A stretch of DNA of 6,310 nt, taken from the NCBI GenBank assembly GCA_900546495.1, contig URDN01000073.1:1-6310 (forward strand). The letters are read 5' to 3'. Under the pieces are notes generated by a model. That model ran no database searches, was not told the origin of the DNA, and saw nothing but the letters and a program-made list of their open reading frames with translations. The stretch comes from an uncultured Lachnospiraceae bacterium (GTDB taxonomy: Bacteria; Bacillota; Clostridia; Lachnospirales; Lachnospiraceae). The translations under genes and the position numbers were made by a program. This document shows, piece by piece, positions 1 through 5,911 of the stretch (the stretch's first letter is position 1; every line of letters starts with the position of its first letter).

Positions 1-83
1 TCCGGTGGATCCAGTTGGATGGCGGAAAGTATCGCATCTCTAAGAAGAGTTTCGACGACTGGCTCGATAACTTGGAACAGTAA
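1..83 (+). CDS. C-terminal tail of a small excisionase/HTH-type DNA-binding protein (5' end outside window)
   Basis: An open frame enters from the left edge (first full codon at 3) and stops at TAA 81-83, giving 26 visible residues. The tail contains the patterns GGKYRISKKSF and DDWLDNL. This is the typical ending of the small excisionase-like/HTH_17 proteins: a wing strand with a basic RISKKSF stretch, followed by a short helix with an acidic WL motif. Such proteins bind DNA and often act as recombination directionality factors or small regulators in ICEs, which fits the sigma-like gene just downstream. The recognition helix and start are outside the window, so family membership is inferred from the tail alone, and it could equally be a MerR-like or generic HTH regulator. 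Confidence 0.55.
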   Translation, partial: RWIQLDGGKYRISKKSFDDWLDNLEQ

Positions 84-160
84 AAACAGGGTGTTGATCA
101 GGCAGATATTGTCTGCATCGACATCCTAAATTTTTTTTCTGGATTTGAGATATGATATAG

Positions 161-445
161 GAAAATAACACTAGCCATGATAGAACAGGTACATATCTGG
201 ATACCGTAGCAGCATCCACTGATCAAGCAGAACTGAAAACAGTACAGGACTTTCTGGATCGTATTGAGAATCAGAAATTGTATCATGTGCTGATCACCGT
301 GGACAGGCTTACCCTTCAGATCGTTCTGATGAAGATCCAGGGGTATAGCACTCATGAAATAGCCAGGTATCTGAAGATTACCGAAAAGGCGGTTTACAGG
401 CATATGGACAGGCTGAAAGAAAAAGTGAAGAAGATCTTCGAGTAG
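161..445 (+). pseudogene. Sigma-70 region-4-like HTH gene of ICE type, N-terminus apparently disrupted
   Basis: The frame is open from 161 to TAG 443-445 (94 codons). It has the run LDTVAASTDQAEL, then a conserved NQKLYHVLITVDRLT segment, then an HTH: GYSTHEIARYLKITEKAVYR followed by a basic helix ending KEKVKKIFE. This is the layout of the small sigma-region-4-like proteins found in conjugative elements of Firmicutes, thought to regulate element genes. The natural start would be ATG 152, but that frame reads ATG-ATA-TAG, so a stop at 158-160 interrupts it. Inside the open part the candidate starts TTG 278 and GTG 287 have no convincing ribosome binding site and would remove the N-terminal third. 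I therefore call it a probable pseudogene; an unusual start or a sequencing error at 158-160 is possible. The last 20 codons match a second copy at 5912-5970. Confidence 0.6.
384..424 (+). repeat. Left copy of 41-bp direct repeat (3' end of sigma-like gene)
   Basis: The block from AAAAGGCGGTTTACAGG to CTGAAAGAAAAA matches 5912-5952 at 40 of 41 positions; the only difference is CAT here versus CGT there (His versus Arg). It encodes KAVYR-MDRLKEK, the end of the HTH recognition helix and the following basic helix. Identity falls away sharply upstream of 384, and only weak coding similarity continues after 424. The two copies lie 5,528 bp apart and bracket the whole TetR/ABC/methyltransferase cargo. 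Confidence 0.9.
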
Positions 446-460
446 TTCATGATAATCACA

Positions 461-493
461 AAGCAGGGTGTGAGAACAAACTCCACCCTGCTT
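461..493 (+). terminator. Hairpin behind the sigma-like gene, probable weak terminator
   Basis: AAGCAGGGTG (461-470) pairs perfectly with CACCCTGCTT (484-493). The stem continues inward as GAG/CTC after one bulged T (471), with loop AACAAA. That makes about 13 pairs starting 15 bases after the stop codon. The following tract (ATCATTTATT) is only moderately T-rich, so termination may be inefficient. The core CAGGGTG..GAG..CTCCACCCTG is shared with the hairpin at 6004-6035. Confidence 0.6.
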
Positions 494-510
494 ATCATTT
501 ATTAGAAAAA

Positions 511-636
511 ATGAAACTTTTGTCAAAACCAGTATTTAAAAATTTTATCAGTAATAAAGTGCAGAATGCTGTTTGGATTGCTATTTTTATGCAACTATTT
601 CTTGTTGCTCTTGACAAAATCTTTTTTAAAGATTAA
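511..636 (+). CDS. Doubtful 41-codon hydrophobic ORF in the leader
   Basis: ATG 511 opens a frame to TAA 634-636. The predicted peptide has a basic N-terminal part (MKLLSKPVFKNF) and one hydrophobic segment at about residues 20-34 (AVWIAIFMQLFLVAL), then a charged end. There is no ribosome binding site before the ATG. The -35 and part of the -10 of the tetR promoter lie inside its last codons. It could be a chance ORF in AT-rich DNA, a remnant of a membrane protein, or the end of a decayed transposase. I do not recognise it and give it low weight. Confidence 0.15.
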   Translation: MKLLSKPVFKNFISNKVQNAVWIAIFMQLFLVALDKIFFKD

Positions 637-639
637 AAT
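611..639 (+). promoter_or_regulatory. Sigma-A type promoter of the TetR gene
   Basis: A perfect -35 TTGACA (611-616) is followed after exactly 17 bases by TAAAAT (634-639), five of six matches to the -10 consensus. Transcription would start near 645-647, inside the palindrome that follows, leaving a leader of about 28 bases before the tetR start. Confidence 0.8.
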
Positions 640-667
640 TATAACAGTGTTATATAGCACTGTTATA
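640..667 (+). promoter_or_regulatory. Palindromic operator, probable TetR autorepression site
   Basis: TATAACAGTG (640-649) and CACTGTTATA (658-667) are perfect 10-base inverted arms around an 8-base spacer. The site begins directly after the -10 and covers the expected transcription start, ending two bases before the AGGAGG of the TetR gene. Symmetry, size and position are what is expected of a TetR-family operator, so binding by the adjacent repressor is a strong inference, although not shown by sequence alone. Confidence 0.75.
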
Positions 668-673
668 TAGGAG

Positions 674-1297
674 GTGTGCAAAATAAACGGAAATGGAACG
701 ACTTTAGAAAATATCCACCGGGCAGCGAAAGCAGAATTTTTAGAAAAAGGATATAAAGACGCTTCCCTGCGGAATATTGTGAAATCCGTGGGAATGACTA
801 CCGGAGCCTTTTACGGATATTATAAAAGTAAAGAAGAACTTTTTGAAGCCATCGTTGGTGAGCATTACGAATATATTCTCAAACGTTTTATAAAGGCACA
901 GCAGGAGTTCGCCGAACTACCAGCTGCCCAGCAGCCGGAAGTCATGAGTGACATTTCGGGGCTTTGTATGTACGATATGCTCCATTATGCGTACGAACAT
1001 TTAGAGGAATGTAAACTGATCCTCTGCTGTTCGGAAGGAACAAAATTTGCCGGGCTAATTGATGAAATGGTGGAGATTGAAGTGGAAGGGACTCATGCCT
1101 ATCAGGAGGTTTTAAGGAAGCTTGGAAGGCCCTCTCCGCATATCGATCCTTCGCTGGAGCATATTCTGATCACCGGAATGTTTCATACCTTTTTTGAATT
1201 GATCATCCACGAAATGCCGCTCAAAGATGCCGAAAACTACGTCAGAGAAATGCGCGCCTTTTATACAGCGGGATGGATGAAAATTATGGGGCAGTAA
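674..1297 (+). CDS. TetR/AcrR-family transcriptional repressor
   Basis: The protein has 207 residues, a usual TetR length. The N-terminal DNA-binding domain spans about residues 10-60: a helix IHRAAKAEFLEKGY, then the HTH ASLRNIVKSVGMTTGAFYGYYKSKEELF, where TTGAFYGYY is the recognition helix and KSKEELF the classic family signature. The rest (about 65-207) is a variable helical ligand-binding and dimerisation domain. The likely role is local repression of its own promoter (palindrome at 640-667) and perhaps of the transporter operon behind it, released by a small molecule related to the transporter substrate. The start is unusual. A stop lies in frame at 668-670, so only GTG 674 or a non-standard codon such as ATA 683 is available upstream of the HTH. 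The AGGAGG at 669-674 overlaps the GTG but sits 8 bases from the ATA. I keep GTG 674 by convention. Confidence 0.93.
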   Translation: MCKINGNGTTLENIHRAAKAEFLEKGYKDASLRNIVKSVGMTTGAFYGYYKSKEELFEAIVGEHYEYILKRFIKAQQEFAELPAAQQPEVMSDISGLCMYDMLHYAYEHLEECKLILCCSEGTKFAGLIDEMVEIEVEGTHAYQEVLRKLGRPSPHIDPSLEHILITGMFHTFFELIIHEMPLKDAENYVREMRAFYTAGWMKIMGQ

Positions 1298-1311
1298 TGC
1301 CTTATAATTTT
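1280..1311 (+). terminator. Long hairpin overlapping the end of the TetR gene
   Basis: AAAATTATGGGGCA (1280-1293) pairs with TGCCTTATAATTTT (1298-1311): 14 continuous pairs, two of them G-U, closed by a GTAA (GNRA-type) tetraloop. The TAA stop codon provides three of the four loop bases. The 3' arm ends in a short T run. It could terminate tetR transcription and, being nearly symmetric, could also act on the opposite strand. The GC core is only four pairs, so some read-through into the ABC genes is likely. Confidence 0.5.
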
Positions 1312-1314
1312 TGC

Positions 1315-1343
1315 TTGATAGTTAGCTGAAACTAATCTAAATT
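1315..1343 (+). promoter_or_regulatory. Candidate promoter of the ABC/methyltransferase operon
   Basis: TTGATA (1315-1320, five of six matches to the -35) is followed after 17 bases by TAAATT (1338-1343, four of six matches to the -10). It lies just after the tetR hairpin and 65 bases before the first ABC start, where an operon promoter would be needed. The -10 is weak, so the call is tentative. Confidence 0.35.
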
Positions 1344-1354
1344 CGGATATTGTA

Positions 1355-1372
1355 AGAACATAGACGTGTTCT
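1355..1372 (+). promoter_or_regulatory. Short palindrome upstream of the ABC operon, possible operator
   Basis: AGAACA (1355-1360) and TGTTCT (1367-1372) are perfect six-base inverted arms around TAGACG. The site lies just downstream of the candidate -10, the same geometry as the larger palindrome in front of tetR. The arms share only AACA/TGTT with that operator, so it may be bound by the same repressor weakly, by another regulator, or be a small RNA hairpin in the leader. Confidence 0.3.
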
Positions 1373-1407
1373 CTTTATCATAAACACAAAGAAAAGGAGG
1401 AATTTTT

Positions 1408-3180
1408 TTGAAAAAGCAATCCAATTTATCACGCCTGCTGGAAATTGCAGGCAGCCATAAGTACCTGACCTATGCTTCCTGGGTGCTTTCTGCGATCAGT
1501 GCCCTGATTGCTCTGGTACCATTCTATTACATCTGGAAAATGATCAAGGAAGTATTGGAGGTGGCACCGAATTTTGACCAGGCACAGAACCTGACCGGTA
1601 ATGGCTGGATGGCAGTATTGTTTGCGGTTATAGCGGTGCTTGTCTACATAGCAGGGCTGATGTGTTCCCATTTGGGAGCATTTCGTATTGCCACAAACCT
1701 GCGTATCCAGACCATGGAGCATATTGTTAAGTTGCCTCTTGGGTTTGCCGAGAGTTTTGGCAGCGGAAAACTGCGCAAGATTGTCAACGAATCCAGCGCA
1801 GCCACCGAAACCTATCTCGCCCATCAGCTTCCCGACAGAGCCAATGCCATTGCAACCCCCTGCGGTCTTTTGGTGCTGTTGTTCGTGTTTGACTGGAGAC
1901 TGGGACTATTGAGCCTTGTTCCGGTTGTGCTGGGCTTTCTGATCATGATGACAATGACCGGAAAGCAGATGCAGGAAAAGATGAAAGAATACCAGAATGC
2001 GCTGGATGATATGTCCAATGAAGCGGTAGAGTATGTCCGTGGGATTCCGGTGGTAAAAACCTTTGGCCAGACGATCTTTTCCTTTAAGAAGTTTAAAGAC
2101 TCCATTGACCGGTATAAAGTATGGGTGATTGCTTATACCAGGCAGCTTCGGACACCGATGATGTTCTATACAGCTGCGATCAACGGCGTTTTTGCCACAC
2201 TGATTGCCGGAGGACTGTTGCTTACGCAAGACGGTGTAACTTCCGGTTTCTTACTGGATCTTATTTTCTATATCATCATTACACCGGTTATTTCTGTCAC
2301 ACTGACACGCATTATGTTCCAAAGTGAAAACGCCATGATCGTAGACGACGCTTTACAGAGAATTGACAGCGTTTTGCATTTGAAGCCTCTGGAGGAAACG
2401 AAACATTCAAAGCATCCTCAAAACGCTTCCGTGGAACTGAAATCGGTTCATTTCAGCTATGATGGAGAAAAAGAAGTATTAAAAGATATTTCACTGACCA
2501 TTCCTGCAGGACAGACGGTAGCTTTTGTAGGTCCATCCGGCGGTGGAAAAACAACCCTTGCCAACCTGATTTCCCGATTCTTTGATCCCCAGAGCGGAAT
2601 GGTAAAAATCGGTGGTGTTAATGTGAAAGACATCCCGAAAGAGGAACTCATGAACACGGTGTCTTTCGTATTTCAGAACAGCCGTCTGATCAAGGCATCT
2701 ATTCTGGAAAATGTGCGTATGGGAAAACCGGAAGCTACCCGTGAGGAAGTTCTGACTGCCCTTCATCACGCGCAATGCGATGATATTCTGGAAAAACTCC
2801 CACAGGGTGTGGATACGGTCATCGGTACAAAGGGTGTCTATCTTTCCGGCGGCGAGCAGCAACGAATTGCCATTGCCCGTGTGATGCTGAAAAATGCTCC
2901 GATTATCATTCTGGATGAAGCCACTGCCTTTGCTGACCCGGATAACGAAAGCCGCGTACAGGCTGCTTTCTCAAGACTTTCCGAGGGTAAGACAGTGATT
3001 ATGATTGCCCACAGGCTTTCTACCGTAACAAATGTGGATCAGATTTTTGTCATTTGCGACGGACGGGTTGCCGAGTGCGGAAACAGTCGCGAATTGCTTG
3101 CAAAAGACGGTATATTCAGCCGTATGTGGAAAAATTACCAGACTTCCGTGCAATGGAAGGTAACAAAGGAGGTGCAGTGA
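1408..3180 (+). CDS. ABC transporter, fused permease and ATPase half-transporter (first subunit)
   Basis: The 590-residue protein has a transmembrane domain with six segments (about 20-42, 66-88, 145-162, 164-184, 250-273, 280-300) followed by a nucleotide-binding domain from about 340. ATPase motifs are complete: aromatic A-loop Y351, Walker A GPSGGGKTT at 375-383 (K381), Q-loop Q423, signature LSGGE at 479-483, Walker B D503 with catalytic E504, and H-loop H535. The D-loop region reads AFADPD in place of the common ASLD. It should work in the cytoplasmic membrane as a heterodimer with the next protein. Overall style (short N-terminus, VPFYYIW in the first segment) recalls the IrtB/YbtQ siderophore-transporter group; this is by eye and drug or peptide export is an alternative. 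The start is TTG 1408, preceded by AAGGAGG (1394-1400) at 7 bases. Confidence 0.95.
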   Translation: MKKQSNLSRLLEIAGSHKYLTYASWVLSAISALIALVPFYYIWKMIKEVLEVAPNFDQAQNLTGNGWMAVLFAVIAVLVYIAGLMCSHLGAFRIATNLRIQTMEHIVKLPLGFAESFGSGKLRKIVNESSAATETYLAHQLPDRANAIATPCGLLVLLFVFDWRLGLLSLVPVVLGFLIMMTMTGKQMQEKMKEYQNALDDMSNEAVEYVRGIPVVKTFGQTIFSFKKFKDSIDRYKVWVIAYTRQLRTPMMFYTAAINGVFATLIAGGLLLTQDGVTSGFLLDLIFYIIITPVISVTLTRIMFQSENAMIVDDALQRIDSVLHLKPLEETKHSKHPQNASVELKSVHFSYDGEKEVLKDISLTIPAGQTVAFVGPSGGGKTTLANLISRFFDPQSGMVKIGGVNVKDIPKEELMNTVSFVFQNSRLIKASILENVRMGKPEATREEVLTALHHAQCDDILEKLPQGVDTVIGTKGVYLSGGEQQRIAIARVMLKNAPIIILDEATAFADPDNESRVQAAFSRLSEGKTVIMIAHRLSTVTNVDQIFVICDGRVAECGNSRELLAKDGIFSRMWKNYQTSVQWKVTKEVQ

Positions 3181-3181
3181 T

Positions 3182-4915
3182 ATGATCAAAAAACTGCAGA
3201 AAAAATATGCCCTGTCTGAACAGGGAGCAAAAGACCTGATCAAAGGCTGCCTGGCCTGTGTCCTTCAGAATCTGTCTTTTATGTTTCCGGTGGGACTTTT
3301 ATATTACCTGGTCAGCGATCTGATGAACGGGGGTGTTCCCGGCGAGAAAATTCCATTTTATGTGGCAGGCTGCGTGGTGTGTATCGGCTTGATTCTGCTG
3401 ACCACTTTCTTTCAATACAATGCGACCTATTTTGCCACTTACAAAGAAAGCGGTATCCGCCGCATTACCCTGGCAGAGCATCTGCGCAAAATCCCCCTTT
3501 CCTTTTTCGGGAAAAAGGATTTAGCCGATCTTACCAGTACCATTATGGCGGATTGTACCTTCCTGGAGCAGAGTTTTTCGCATTTTATCCCTGAGCTTGC
3601 GGGTTCGATCATTTCTACAGTTCTGATTTCCATTGGTCTGCTCTTTACGGACTGGAGAATGGCACTGGCTGCCTTATGGGTTCTGCCGGTTGCCTTTGCG
3701 ATTGTGGGATTTTCCGCAAAGATTCAGGAAAATCTGAATCAGAAAGCCATGGATGTAAAGATGGCCTGCGCAGACGGGATACAGGAGTGCATTGAAACGG
3801 TTCGTGACCTGAAAGCGAACAATGCGGAGCAGGCATATTTAAAAGGTCTGGAAAAGAAGATCCGTGCCGTGGAGCATCGTTCCATCCTCAATGAATTCGG
3901 CCTTGCTGTTTTTGTGGTTTCCGCATCGCTGGTGCTGAAGCTTGGTATTGCAACGGTTGCGCTGGTGGGAGCTGTTTTGCTCATGCAAGGAAGCCTCTCC
4001 GTGCTTACATTCTTTATGTTCCTTCTGGTAGTATCCCGTTTATATGACCCTCTGCAGGGCGCACTCCAGAATCTTGCGGCAGTCATCAGTACACGAACCA
4101 ACATTGCCCGTATGAATGAAATTCTCGATCATCCGATCCAGCAGGGCAGCGACAGGCTTTCCAATCAGGGGTATGATATTGTCTTTGACCATGTTAGGTT
4201 TGCCTACAATACCGGAGAAACCGTATTGAAAGATGTTTCCTTTACGGCAAAACAGGGAGAGGTTACGGCTTTGGTCGGCCCATCTGGCGGCGGAAAAACA
4301 ACCGTATCCCGGCTGGCAGCAAGGTTCTGGGATATTAACAGAGGAAAGATTACCGTGGGAGGCATGGATGTATCCCGAATTGACCCGGAAACACTGCTTT
4401 CTCTGTATTCCATCGTATTCCAGGATGTTACACTGTTTGACAATACGATTCTGGAAAATATCCGAATCGGAAACAAAGACGCCACAGATGAACAGGTCAT
4501 TGCTGCTGCGAAACTTGCCAATGTGGATGAATTTGCGGAAAAACTGCCGGATGGATGGCATACCAATATCGGGGAAAATGGCTGTGAACTTTCCGGCGGA
4601 GAGCGCCAGCGTATCTCTATTGCCCGTGCATTTCTGAAAAATGCGCCGATCATTCTTTTAGATGAAGCCACTGCTTCCCTGGATGTGGAGAATGAAACTC
4701 TGATACAGACAGCCCTTTCCCGTCTGATCGCAGATAAAACGGTTCTGGTCATCGCCCACAGGATGCGTACCGTAGCAGGAGCAGATAAAATTGTTGTCCT
4801 TTCTGATGGCACCGTGGCAGAAGAAGGATCACCAAAGAATCTGGAAGAAAAGAATGGTGTATATGCCCATATGGTAAAACTGCAGACAGAAAGCCAGAAT
4901 TGGAAACTTGCGTAA
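3182..4915 (+). CDS. ABC transporter, fused permease and ATPase half-transporter (second subunit)
   Basis: The 577-residue protein has the same plan as its neighbour: six membrane segments (about 24-44, 60-80, 138-156, 158-177, 240-268, 272-290) and a C-terminal ATPase from about 330. Motifs are intact: Y342 in the A-loop, Walker A GPSGGGKTT at 366-374 (K372), Q414, signature LSGGE at 470-474, Walker B D494 and catalytic E495, D-loop ASLD, H526. It starts one base after the stop of the first subunit, with AAAGGAGG (3165-3172) inside the end of that gene, so the two are translationally linked and probably form a heterodimer. Because both proteins keep the catalytic glutamate and signature, both composite ATP sites look active. 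The IrtA/YbtP-like assignment (exporter fold, metallophore uptake) is an inference from family style and gene pairing; no substrate can be read from the sequence. Confidence 0.95.
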   Translation: MIKKLQKKYALSEQGAKDLIKGCLACVLQNLSFMFPVGLLYYLVSDLMNGGVPGEKIPFYVAGCVVCIGLILLTTFFQYNATYFATYKESGIRRITLAEHLRKIPLSFFGKKDLADLTSTIMADCTFLEQSFSHFIPELAGSIISTVLISIGLLFTDWRMALAALWVLPVAFAIVGFSAKIQENLNQKAMDVKMACADGIQECIETVRDLKANNAEQAYLKGLEKKIRAVEHRSILNEFGLAVFVVSASLVLKLGIATVALVGAVLLMQGSLSVLTFFMFLLVVSRLYDPLQGALQNLAAVISTRTNIARMNEILDHPIQQGSDRLSNQGYDIVFDHVRFAYNTGETVLKDVSFTAKQGEVTALVGPSGGGKTTVSRLAARFWDINRGKITVGGMDVSRIDPETLLSLYSIVFQDVTLFDNTILENIRIGNKDATDEQVIAAAKLANVDEFAEKLPDGWHTNIGENGCELSGGERQRISIARAFLKNAPIILLDEATASLDVENETLIQTALSRLIADKTVLVIAHRMRTVAGADKIVVLSDGTVAEEGSPKNLEEKNGVYAHMVKLQTESQNWKLA

Positions 4916-4934
4916 AGAAAAGGGAGGGCTGGTT

Positions 4935-5741
4935 ATGCAAACATTAGGCGTTGTGGAGGATACCCTGTTTGTCCCTATGCTGGGCAGAATCTATGCCAGT
5001 GAGCATTGCCCACAAATTTTATATGATAAAAAGGCGTTGGAATTGAAAAATAGGCTGCCGTTAGACTTGATTGAACAGAATATGCAGAACCAGTATACCC
5101 TTTTGGCCTCTGCTTCCCGGTCTGCTAATATGGATCGGATTATTCGGGCTTTTCTGGAACGCAGACCGGACGGTGTGATTGTCCAGCTGGGCTGTGGTCT
5201 GGAGACAACCTATCACCGATGTGATAACGGAAAGACACACTGGTATGCCGTGGATCTACCGCATGTGATAGAATACCGGCGAGATCTTCTTCCCGAACCA
5301 GAGAGGGAATTATATATTTCCGGGGATGCCTTTGCAAAGGATTGGATCAAAAAAGTTCGCAATGATGTACTTGATACTCCTATTCTCGTTACTGCAGGCG
5401 GATTATTTCATTATTTTGAGGAACATAAGGTCATTGCCCTTCTGCGTATGATTGGGCAATTTGGAAATATGGAAGTTGTTTTTGATACGGTGAACAAAAG
5501 AGGCATGACCATGATGAAGAAAAAATATATGAAACAGGTCGGCCATGCCGATGCACAGATGTTCTTTTATGTGGATTCCGCGGAAGAACTGGCAGCAAAA
5601 ATCGGGAATAATGTGAAAGTGATTACGGAGGAACCATACTATCGTTACATCCCTAAAAACAGTTTAAAGCTATCCACAAAGGTCAGTATGGCAGTTTCTG
5701 ATCAATTCAAGATGGTAAAGATGATTTGTTTAAAAACCTAA
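4935..5741 (+). CDS. SAM-dependent O-methyltransferase of the TcmP/leucine carboxyl methyltransferase (LCM) family
   Basis: The protein has 268 residues, close to the usual size of bacterial LCM-type enzymes. The SAM-binding motif I is VIVQLGCGLETTYHR (81-95, with GCGLETT). It is followed by the family pattern WYAVDLPHVIEYRRDLL (103-119), whose D107 should contact the ribose of SAM, then GDAF (130-133) and TAGGLFHYFEE (153-163), the counterpart of the EGxxxYL loop. The family, known from tetracenomycin O-methyltransferase TcmP and protein phosphatase carboxyl methyltransferases, methylates hydroxyl or carboxyl groups. It is a soluble cytoplasmic enzyme. The start is ATG 4935 with AGGGAGG (4921-4927) 7 bases upstream; a TTG at 4908 would overlap the ABC gene and lacks a site. 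It lies 19 bases behind the transporter, so co-transcription is likely, and it may modify the transported compound. Confidence 0.9.
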   Translation: MQTLGVVEDTLFVPMLGRIYASEHCPQILYDKKALELKNRLPLDLIEQNMQNQYTLLASASRSANMDRIIRAFLERRPDGVIVQLGCGLETTYHRCDNGKTHWYAVDLPHVIEYRRDLLPEPERELYISGDAFAKDWIKKVRNDVLDTPILVTAGGLFHYFEEHKVIALLRMIGQFGNMEVVFDTVNKRGMTMMKKKYMKQVGHADAQMFFYVDSAEELAAKIGNNVKVITEEPYYRYIPKNSLKLSTKVSMAVSDQFKMVKMICLKT

Positions 5742-5814
5742 GATTTTTTAACATAAAATAATTTTTGCAAGTGCAAAGAAATAAATCAACGCTTGAAAAA
5801 GGAGTAAATAATAT
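5742..5814 (+). other. AT-rich spacer after the methyltransferase, no clear terminator
   Basis: This stretch is strongly AT-rich. The only structure seen is a five-pair TTTGC/GCAAA hairpin around 5764-5777, too weak for an intrinsic terminator. The operon message may therefore run on into the small ORF behind it, whose AAAGGAG lies at 5798-5804. Confidence 0.5.
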
Positions 5815-5910
5815 TTGATATGCAATAATCATTATCTTAATAAGCTCTATAATGATTTAGTAACAAATTCTCCTAAAATAATTTCAATGAACATTCCCTC
5901 TGATATTTGA
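5815..5910 (+). pseudogene. 31-codon ORF, possible truncated start of a lost operon gene
   Basis: TTG 5815 is preceded by AAAGGAG (5798-5804) at 10 bases and reads 31 codons (MICNNHYLNKLYNDLV.. to ..MNIPSDI) to TGA 5908-5910. The stop ends one base before the right-hand copy of the 41-bp repeat begins (5912), and both are in the same reading frame. The peptide looks like the beginning of a soluble protein and is too short to place in a family. The simplest reading is that a further gene of the cargo operon was cut off by the recombination event that joined cargo to backbone. A chance ORF or a real tiny protein cannot be excluded. Confidence 0.35.
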
Positions 5911-5911
5911 C

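Noticed and set aside
102..138. GCAGA/TCTGC hairpin followed by a run of eight T as a terminator after the excisionase-like tail
   Set aside because: The stem has only five pairs and the T run begins 14 bases after it, too far for an intrinsic terminator.
98..526. Minus-strand ORF of 142 codons over the sigma-like gene
   Set aside because: It is antisense to a recognisable HTH gene, spans the hairpin at 461-493, and has no motif or ribosome binding site; it is a shadow frame.
1303..1308. TATAAT at 1303-1308 as a -10 for the ABC operon
   Set aside because: There is no -35-like hexamer 16-18 bases upstream, and the motif is part of the 3' arm of the tetR hairpin.
4204..4812. Minus-strand ORF of 202 codons inside the second ABC gene
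   Set aside because: It is fully antisense to the ATPase domain with intact motifs; its low-complexity, Ser/Arg-rich translation is typical of a shadow frame.
4908..4934. TTG start at 4908 for the methyltransferase
   Set aside because: It overlaps the end of the ABC gene and has no ribosome binding site, whereas ATG 4935 has AGGGAGG at a 7-base distance.
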